Of a stretch of DNA of 50,531 nucleotides, positions 44,553 through 50,531 are shown piece by piece; position 1 is the stretch's first letter, and each line of letters begins with the position of its first letter. The notes under the pieces are model-generated. The model was not told the origin of the DNA and made no database searches. It was given only the letters and a program-made list of their open reading frames with translations. A program made the position numbers and the translations under genes. Source of the DNA: Mammaliicoccus sciuri (GTDB lineage Bacteria; Bacillota; Bacilli; Staphylococcales; Staphylococcaceae). Location: the NCBI RefSeq assembly GCF_002901825.1, contig NZ_PPQD01000034.1, positions 1,445 to 51,975 of the forward strand. Direction: 5' to 3'.

Positions 44553-44975
44553 TTAAAAATGCTGTTGAATTGTTTGTGCGATTTCTGCTTTTTTTTCATC
44601 ATCTAATTGATCTTCATTCGTATTCCAAATATAACCGAAACCATCGATATCTTCTTTATATCTAGGGATTAAGTGGAAGTGGATATGGAATACAGATTGT
44701 GAAGCATACTCACCATTATTTTGAATAATATTTAAACCATCAGGGTTGAAAGCTTTCTTGATGGCATTCGCGACGATTGGTAAAGCTTCAGCTATGTGTT
44801 TCATTGTTTCTGGATCTGTTTCATAAATATTAGGTGAAGCTTTCTTTGGTATAAGTAATGTATGACCTTTACTTACTTGAGAAATATCTAAGAATGCATA
44901 TACATAATCATTTTCGTAAACTTTGAATGATGGAATTTCACCGTCGATAATTTTGCTGAATATTGTTTCTGACAT
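44553..44975 (-). CDS. hit: HIT-family nucleotide-binding protein
   Basis: The 140-residue product has the histidine-triad motif FHIHFHLIPRY (about residues 96-106), with N-terminal IFSKIIDGEIPSFKVYENDYVYAFLDI and GHTLLIPKK. HIT proteins hydrolyse nucleoside phosphoramidates or dinucleoside polyphosphates. The gene is divergent from ecsA, as in Bacillus. Confidence 0.95.
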   Translation of the reverse strand: MSETIFSKIIDGEIPSFKVYENDYVYAFLDISQVSKGHTLLIPKKASPNIYETDPETMKHIAEALPIVANAIKKAFNPDGLNIIQNNGEYASQSVFHIHFHLIPRYKEDIDGFGYIWNTNEDQLDDEKKAEIAQTIQQHF

Positions 44976-45103
44976 ACTATCATCTCCTATGTAAATATTA
45001 GTTTTATTATATCATGCTCGTAATATCATCTCACTGATAAAGATAATATTTAATGAATGTAACATTGAGAACATGCTACAATATATTTTGGAGGTGTGTT
45101 CAC

Positions 45104-45841
45104 GTGACAATTAAAGTGAATAATTTAACAGGTGGATACGGTAAAAAAGCTGTTATCCATGATATCTCATTTGAATGTAAACCAAATGAAGTAGTAGGAC
45201 TTATTGGTTTAAATGGTGCAGGGAAGAGTACAACAATTAAACATATACTTGGCTTATTAACACCACAACAAGGTGAGATGTCCATTAATAATATAGATAT
45301 TAAAGCAGATATAGAATCTTATAGAAGAAATCTTACATATATACCAGAAAGTCCAGTTTTATATGATGAATTAACTTTAGAAGAACATATATACATGACT
45401 GCTATGGCATATGGTATAGATAAAGACACTGCACTTGAAAAGGCAATGCCACTATTGAAAAGACTAAGACTTGAAAATGAATTAAAAGTCTTTCCGATAC
45501 ATTTTTCAAAAGGTATGAAACAAAAAGTTATGATTGTTTGCGCATTCTTAGTTGAACCGACCCAATATATTATAGATGAACCATTCTTAGGGTTAGATCC
45601 ATTAGGTATACAAACAATGTTAGATTTAATAGTAGAAAGACGTAATCAAGGATCTTCAGTATTAATGTCTACACATATACTTGCAACTGCTGAAAGATAT
45701 TGCGACAGATTTATTATATTACATCAAGGTCGTTTAGTAGCGATGGGCAATTTAGAAGAACTGAGAGAAAAAACAGGACTTAACAATGCAACGCTAGATG
45801 ATATTTATATACATTTAACACAAGGTGAAGCGTATGAATGA
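45104..45841 (+). CDS. ecsA: ABC transporter ATP-binding protein EcsA
   Basis: The start is the GTG at 45104 (VTIKVNNLTGGYGKKAV), 7 nt after GGAGGTG. An upstream ATG frame lacks a ribosome site. The 245-residue ATPase has Walker A GLNGAGKST, signature HFSKGMKQKVM (an unusual variant of LSGGQ, characteristic of EcsA), Walker B YIIDEPFLGLDP and H-loop MSTHIL. With EcsB it forms a membrane complex needed for site-2 protease activity and protein secretion in Bacillus and S. aureus. It overlaps ecsB by 8 bp. Confidence 0.94.
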   Translation: MTIKVNNLTGGYGKKAVIHDISFECKPNEVVGLIGLNGAGKSTTIKHILGLLTPQQGEMSINNIDIKADIESYRRNLTYIPESPVLYDELTLEEHIYMTAMAYGIDKDTALEKAMPLLKRLRLENELKVFPIHFSKGMKQKVMIVCAFLVEPTQYIIDEPFLGLDPLGIQTMLDLIVERRNQGSSVLMSTHILATAERYCDRFIILHQGRLVAMGNLEELREKTGLNNATLDDIYIHLTQGEAYE

Positions 45842-47054
45842 TGTAAATACTTTATATAAGGTTAGACAAAGAGAAGAAGTATTAGAGAAAATGAATTACA
45901 ATAAATTCATTTTTAATGGTCATTTCTTGATATTTATAACCATTATGATTGGCGCATTCGCGTTAGGCTATAGTAATTGGTTAAAAGACATTCCACAAAA
46001 TATTAACTATCGACTAATCTTTTCGGTTATATTATCTATTTGTTCGATATTTCCAATGAGGACTTTTTTTAGAGAAGCGGATAAGTTATATTTATTACCA
46101 TTTGAGAAACACTTAACGGTCTATATTAGAAAAGCACTGACATATAGTTATTTTAATCGACTATTTTTACCAGTCGTGATTTTAGTGATAGGTCTACCAT
46201 TATTCTATCAATTAATGGGTGGTAAATTTTACTTATATATCACGGTTATGATATTGAGTTTCGTCTTTCCAATTCTAGGACTGATTATGAAATGGTTCTG
46301 GTTAAAATATGGATTAGAAATTTGGGGGATTAATGTATTACTCTTTATCGTGTATGCGAGTGGTTATTACACAACTTTAAAAGTAGGGGCATTATCAGGT
46401 CTATTATCTATTGTCGTATTGATTGCTTTAATTATTTTATTAGAAAATATCAATCGAGGTACTTTTTATCAATGGGAAACATTAATCGCTATCGAACATA
46501 ATCATAAGATGAATTATTATAAATTTGTTAATATGTTTACAGATGTAAAAGTATTAAATGAAAGAACAGTTCGTAGAAGATATTTAGATGTATTCTTAAA
46601 AGTTCCGAGTTCTAAGAAATTTAATCAAGATTATATGTATAAATTCTTATTTGTTAGAAGTTTTGCAAGAGGGAAAGATGCATTCTTTATCGTATTAAGA
46701 TTATTGATTATCGGACTTGTACTCATTTGGTGGATTGACCAGCCAGTTATATCAGCAATATTAGGTGCTTTAATCATGTACTTGTTGATATTACAATTAT
46801 CTCAATTTTATAAACAACAAGCATACGGATTGTGGCCTCAAGTATGGCCGGTTAGTGAAGGACAAGTTGTTAAAGGCTATCATCAATTTTTAATTAATAT
46901 CATGATTGTTTTAGGTATTATTTTATCAATCATATATATATTGAAATTTGTTACAGCTATTTATTTCGTTATATTATTCTTCATTGTTGGTTGGTTAACA
47001 ATAGATTCTTCCATTAAGAAAATTAAAAAACATCAAGAGCTACTTAGAGATTAA
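45834..47054 (+). CDS. ecsB: ABC transporter permease EcsB
   Basis: The start is the ATG at 45834 (MNDVNTLYKVRQREEVL), 6 nt after AAGGTG and inside the end of ecsA. A GTG in the site itself is rejected. The 406-residue integral membrane protein has about 8-10 helices and the family pattern FNGHFLIFITIMIGAFALGYSNWL and IFPMRTFFREADKLYLLPFE. It is the membrane partner of EcsA. No ecsC follows; the next gene is convergent traP. Confidence 0.93.
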   Translation: MNDVNTLYKVRQREEVLEKMNYNKFIFNGHFLIFITIMIGAFALGYSNWLKDIPQNINYRLIFSVILSICSIFPMRTFFREADKLYLLPFEKHLTVYIRKALTYSYFNRLFLPVVILVIGLPLFYQLMGGKFYLYITVMILSFVFPILGLIMKWFWLKYGLEIWGINVLLFIVYASGYYTTLKVGALSGLLSIVVLIALIILLENINRGTFYQWETLIAIEHNHKMNYYKFVNMFTDVKVLNERTVRRRYLDVFLKVPSSKKFNQDYMYKFLFVRSFARGKDAFFIVLRLLIIGLVLIWWIDQPVISAILGALIMYLLILQLSQFYKQQAYGLWPQVWPVSEGQVVKGYHQFLINIMIVLGIILSIIYILKFVTAIYFVILFFIVGWLTIDSSIKKIKKHQELLRD

Positions 47055-47062
47055 TAACAAAT

Positions 47063-47108
47063 AAACAAGAAGAAATGACTCAGTGAGAGTCATTTCTTCT
47101 TGTTTATT
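47063..47108. terminator. Bidirectional terminator between ecsB and traP
   Basis: A perfect 19-bp stem: 47063-47081 (begins AAACAAGAAG) with 47087-47105 (ends CTTCTTGTTT), loop AGTGA. Confidence 0.95.
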
Positions 47109-47114
47109 TTATAA

Positions 47115-47642
47115 TTATGCTTGTTCGTTTTCAGTTTCTTCATCTTCTTCAGGTCTATACCAGTACTTTGTATAATTTGCTGTTGAATATTGTTCAGCAC
47201 CAGAGAATTTACGAGTAGCCTCTCTAGAGAAATATTCAGCGTAGAAAGATGATTTAGTGAAATCTTCATATAATTCGTTTGAATCGAAACCAACTAATAT
47301 CATATAAGTATCGCCTTTTCGAGGTTTGAGTAATCTAAATGATTCGAACCCTTCGAAATTATCGAATTGACTGTCGATATCTACATAATGATTTTCGAAT
47401 CGATGTTGCATTTCATCAGATACAGGAATGTAGCTTGCTGCTATAAATTCATGATTGATAAAAACACCTTTTGATTCTAATATTCGATATTCTCTAGGTT
47501 GTGCAAATACTGTATCACCATTTGTTTCATGAATAAGTACTGTCGTATCTTGTCTCGTATAATGATGAATATCTTCATTTGGATGTTTCTTCATTATATT
47601 GTGCAGAAAATGATACGTACCTGTTGTTATATAACATTTCAT
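47115..47642 (-). CDS. traP: TraP/HmoB-type antibiotic-biosynthesis-monooxygenase-like protein
   Basis: The 175-residue product matches staphylococcal TRAP (target of RNAIII-activating protein) and the Bacillus haem-degrading HmoB. The C-terminal ABM ferredoxin-like domain (about 65-160) contains GFESFRLLKPRKGDTYMILVGFDSNELYEDFTKS and NYTKYWYRPEEDEE. TRAP was first linked to agr signalling, a role that later work disputed. The position beside hemEHY suits a haem-related role. The acidic C-terminal tail is short. The ribosome site AGGAGG lies before the ATG. Confidence 0.9.
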   Translation of the reverse strand: MKCYITTGTYHFLHNIMKKHPNEDIHHYTRQDTTVLIHETNGDTVFAQPREYRILESKGVFINHEFIAASYIPVSDEMQHRFENHYVDIDSQFDNFEGFESFRLLKPRKGDTYMILVGFDSNELYEDFTKSSFYAEYFSREATRKFSGAEQYSTANYTKYWYRPEEDEETENEQA

Positions 47643-47683
47643 AATGATATACCTCCTATATCTCTTTAATTAGATTATAAACA

Positions 47684-47697
47684 TGTAAGCGCTAAAA
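47684..47697. promoter_or_regulatory. Possible cre (CcpA) site between traP and hemE
   Basis: TGTAAGCGCTAAAA differs at one position from the cre consensus WTGNAANCGNWNNCW. It lies 42 bp upstream of traP and about 110 bp upstream of hemE. Weak evidence only. Confidence 0.3.
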
Positions 47698-47808
47698 TCA
47701 ACCAATTCATGAAATCTTTTGTATAATTTATGAATTTTTGTGCACAGAGATGTCTTTATAATAGAATATGTTAAAATAGATTGTAATGATTATAATGAGG
47801 TGAAATAA

Positions 47809-48861
47809 ATGAGTGTACCGTTTAACGATACAATTTTAAAAGCAGCAAAGGGAGAAAAAACATCTCATACTCCAGTTTGGTTTATGAGGCAAGCAGGTAG
47901 ATCACAGCCTGAATACAGAAAAATTAAAGAAAAGTATTCACTATTTGAAATTACACATCAACCAGAACTTTGTGCATATGTTACAAAATTACCAGTAGAC
48001 CAATATAATACTGATGCTGCAATTTTATATAAAGATATTATGACACCTTTAACTGGAATTGGTGTAGATGTAGAAATAAAATCTGGAATAGGACCTGTTA
48101 TACATAACCCTATTAAAGACATTTCTGATATTAATCGATTAGGTCAAATTAATCCTGAAGAAGACGTGAAATATGTCTTAGATACGATTAAACTTTTAAC
48201 AGAAGAACAACTTAACGTACCATTAATAGGATTTACAGGCGCACCATTCACATTAGCGAGCTATATGATTGAAGGTGGACCATCTAAAAATTATAATAAG
48301 ACTAAAGCGTTTATGTATAAACAGCCAGAAGCTTGGTTTAAATTAATGGATACATTAGCTGATATGGCAATTCGCTATACACATGCTCAAATTGATGCTG
48401 GATGTAAGATGATTCAAGTATTCGATTCATGGGTAGGTGCGTTAAATGCTGAAGATTATCATTATTTCATTAGACCATCTATGAATAAAATTTTTGCAGC
48501 AATTAAAGAAAAGAACGTACCTGTTACAACATTTGGTGTTGGAGCAAGCCATTTAATAGAAGAATGGAATCAATTACCGGTTGATGTAATCGGGCTAGAT
48601 TGGCGCTTACAAATCAAAGAAGCTAGGGAAAAAGGTATTACTAAGACGTTACAAGGAAACTTAGATCCAGCTATTTTACTAGCACCATGGGAAGTTATTG
48701 AAGAAAGACTCGTTCAAATATTGGATCAAGGTTTAGTAGACCATAATTATATCTTTAATCTTGGACATGGTGTCTTTCCAGAAGTACAACCTGATACATT
48801 GAGAAGAGTTGCTCAGTTTGTGCATGATTATTCAGCAAAATATAAATTACAACAAAGATAG
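47809..48861 (+). CDS. hemE: Uroporphyrinogen decarboxylase
   Basis: The 350-residue enzyme has the N-terminal signature [17 protein letters not shown] with the essential Arg residues, the second signature [26 protein letters not shown] and [10 protein letters not shown]. It converts uroporphyrinogen III to coproporphyrinogen III, the first branch step toward haem. Length is normal. hemH follows after 40 bp and hemY after a further 32 bp, as the conserved hemEHY unit of Firmicutes. Confidence 0.97.
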   Translation: MSVPFNDTILKAAKGEKTSHTPVWFMRQAGRSQPEYRKIKEKYSLFEITHQPELCAYVTKLPVDQYNTDAAILYKDIMTPLTGIGVDVEIKSGIGPVIHNPIKDISDINRLGQINPEEDVKYVLDTIKLLTEEQLNVPLIGFTGAPFTLASYMIEGGPSKNYNKTKAFMYKQPEAWFKLMDTLADMAIRYTHAQIDAGCKMIQVFDSWVGALNAEDYHYFIRPSMNKIFAAIKEKNVPVTTFGVGASHLIEEWNQLPVDVIGLDWRLQIKEAREKGITKTLQGNLDPAILLAPWEVIEERLVQILDQGLVDHNYIFNLGHGVFPEVQPDTLRRVAQFVHDYSAKYKLQQR

Positions 48862-48901
48862 GTTATTAAACAGCTTAATTATATTAAAGGGAGTATAGAA
48901 G

Positions 48902-49822
48902 ATGAATAAAAAAGTGGGACTTTTAGTTATGGCATATGGTACACCTTATAAAGAAAGTGACATTGTGCCTTATTACACACACATTAGACATGGTCGTAAG
49001 CCATCTGATGAGCAAATTGAAGACTTAAAAGGACGTTATAAAGCGATTGGTGGTATTTCACCATTAGCAGGTACAACAGAGAAACAAGCAGAAAGTTTAC
49101 TTGGCGCATTAAATGAAGCATATGAAGATGTTGAATTTAAATTATACATTGGTTTAAAACATATTCATCCATTTATTGAAGATGCAGTAGAACAAATGCA
49201 TAATGATGGTATTGAAGAAGCGGTTACGATTGTATTAGCACCTCATTATTCTAATTTCTCAGTTGGAAGTTATAATAAACGTGCTCAAGAAGAAGCTGAT
49301 AAATACGGTATTTCAATGCATCACGTTGAGCAATTTTATAATGAACCGGCATTCATTTCTTACTGGACAAACATGATTGACGAAACATTACAAACGATTC
49401 CAGAAGAAAGTCATGATGAAACAGTATTAATCGTTTCAGCGCACAGTTTGCCTGAAAAAATTAAAAAAGCAAACGACCCATATCCTGATCAATTAGAAGA
49501 AACTGCTAAAATTTTAAGTGAAGAATCTAACATCAAACATGTATCAGTAGGTTGGCAATCAGAAGGTCAAACTGGAGAACCTTGGTTAGGACCAGATGTT
49601 CAAGATTTAACGAGAGACTTATACAATGAACATGGCTATAAACACTTTATATATACACCAGTAGGATTTGTATGTGAACATTTAGAAGTATTATATGACA
49701 ACGACTATGAATGTAAAGTTGTTTGTGATGAATTAGGCGTGAAATATCACAGACCACCAATGCCAAATATTGATCCTAAATTTATAGAAGCAATGGTATC
49801 AGCAATTAAGAAAAAATTCTAA
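48902..49822 (+). CDS. hemH: Coproporphyrin III ferrochelatase
   Basis: The 306-residue enzyme (also CpfC) inserts iron into coproporphyrin III in the Gram-positive pathway. Motifs are [23 protein letters not shown], the metal-binding His in [10 protein letters not shown] (about residue 180), [22 protein letters not shown] and [14 protein letters not shown] with the catalytic Glu. It is the middle gene of hemEHY. The ATG follows GGGAG. Confidence 0.97.
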   Translation: MNKKVGLLVMAYGTPYKESDIVPYYTHIRHGRKPSDEQIEDLKGRYKAIGGISPLAGTTEKQAESLLGALNEAYEDVEFKLYIGLKHIHPFIEDAVEQMHNDGIEEAVTIVLAPHYSNFSVGSYNKRAQEEADKYGISMHHVEQFYNEPAFISYWTNMIDETLQTIPEESHDETVLIVSAHSLPEKIKKANDPYPDQLEETAKILSEESNIKHVSVGWQSEGQTGEPWLGPDVQDLTRDLYNEHGYKHFIYTPVGFVCEHLEVLYDNDYECKVVCDELGVKYHRPPMPNIDPKFIEAMVSAIKKKF

Positions 49823-49854
49823 TTCGATATTCGAATAAGAAAGAAGTGTTAAGT

Positions 49855-50531
49855 ATGTCAAAACGAATTGCAATAATAGGGGCAGGGATAACTGGGTTAT
49901 CTGCTGCCCATTATTTAAGAAGAGATTATCCAGATGCACAAATTGATGTATATGAACAATCAGACAGAGTAGGCGGCAAAATTAAAACATATCGTAAAAA
50001 TGGTTATACAATTGAACTAGGGCCAGAATCATACTTAGGTAGAAAAACAATTATGACAGAATTGGCTGAAGAAATTGGGATTGCTGATGATTTAGTAACA
50101 AATAAAACAGGGCAATCATATATTTACAGCCATAATAAGTTATATCCAATACCAGGTGGTTCAATTATGGGTATACCGACAGAAATTAAACCATTTCTTA
50201 AAACACAATTGATTTCTCCAGCAGCTAAATTAAGAGCGGGTTTAGATTATTTCTTACCTGTTAAACCGATGCATACAGATATATCAATCGGCCATTTCTT
50301 TAGACAAAGATTAGGTGATGAAGTATTAGAAAACTTAATCGAACCTTTAATGGCAGGTATTTATGGTGCAAATATTGATAAATTAAGCTTAAAAACAACA
50401 TTCCCTCATTTTAAAGAACAAGAAGAAAAAGAGGGTGGCTTAATAAAAGGTATGATAGCTCAAAAAGCTAAAAATAATGCCGATAAAAAAGTAACAGTCA
50501 AACCAAAAGGCCAATTTAAACAATTTAGACA
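49855..50531 (+). CDS. hemY: Coproporphyrinogen III oxidase HemY (CgoX), cut by the window end
   Basis: The frame opens at ATG 49855 after GAAGTG and remains open to the end of the window, giving about 225 of an expected 460-470 residues. The FAD-binding GxGxxG motif is RIAIIGAGITGLSAAHYL, followed by IDVYEQSDRVGGKIKTY and IELGPESYLG. Further matches are LIEPLMAGIYGANIDKLSLKTTFPHF. It oxidises coproporphyrinogen III to coproporphyrin III for HemH. The C-terminal half lies beyond the window. Confidence 0.95.
   Translation, partial: MSKRIAIIGAGITGLSAAHYLRRDYPDAQIDVYEQSDRVGGKIKTYRKNGYTIELGPESYLGRKTIMTELAEEIGIADDLVTNKTGQSYIYSHNKLYPIPGGSIMGIPTEIKPFLKTQLISPAAKLRAGLDYFLPVKPMHTDISIGHFFRQRLGDEVLENLIEPLMAGIYGANIDKLSLKTTFPHFKEQEEKEGGLIKGMIAQKAKNNADKKVTVKPKGQFKQFR

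Overview
The window reads as a low-GC Staphylococcaceae chromosome. The evidence is a pair of glycine tRNA genes of the staphylococcal non-proteinogenic (cell-wall) type, traP beside hemEHY, airSR, the prsA-hpr-hit-ecsAB neighbourhood, and AT-rich codon use with strong AGGAGG ribosome sites. A ppx-ppk polyphosphate pair, a ScoC/Hpr regulator and a TRAP-type uronate transporter point to the Mammaliicoccus/Macrococcus side of the family rather than to Staphylococcus aureus. That placement is an inference.

Layout. 1-950: the end of a tRNA cluster (Trp, His, Gln, Cys, two Gly-UCC, Leu), its terminator, and a structured non-coding stretch. 960-2650: a truncated Gfo/Idh/MocA oxidoreductase, a LacI-family regulator and a DUF4440-type protein that lacks a normal start codon. 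2659-11299: a sugar-acid island with a LacI regulator, a dctPQM TRAP transporter, uxaC, a GH31 glycosidase and an EIIC-like permease. The same CG-centred palindrome occurs upstream of dctP and between the GH31 and permease genes, which suggests one regulon. 11716-18083: a D-2-hydroxyacid dehydrogenase, then an amino-acid ABC transporter followed closely by argCJB. 18893-22709: queG, trmL, a 46-residue membrane protein, nagA with a NagB-like protein that has lost the catalytic motif, and a small acidic protein. 22862-33827: fumC, ppx-ppk, a pseudouridine synthase, a GNAT-nitrilase fusion, airSR and gltT. 33990-41774: an XRE regulator, yheB, yheA and yhaO-yhaN-yhaM. 41825-47642: prsA, a DUF3267-like membrane protein, hpr, yhaH and hit on the minus strand, ecsAB on the plus strand, and traP on the minus strand. 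47809-end: hemE, hemH and the first part of hemY (coproporphyrin-dependent haem pathway).

The most unusual content is a modular intergenic repeat family found three times (11345-11600, 18130-18726, 36200-36517). Each array lies just after the terminator of a plus-strand gene and has the same order: two A hairpins, a run of 40-bp B units, then C hairpins. A and C are inverted repeats. B units have a core that switches between CGGCCG and CAGCTG, so both sides of the dyad change together. I do not recognise this family. Most other genes are ordinary core or accessory genes, and intrinsic terminators separate most transcription units.
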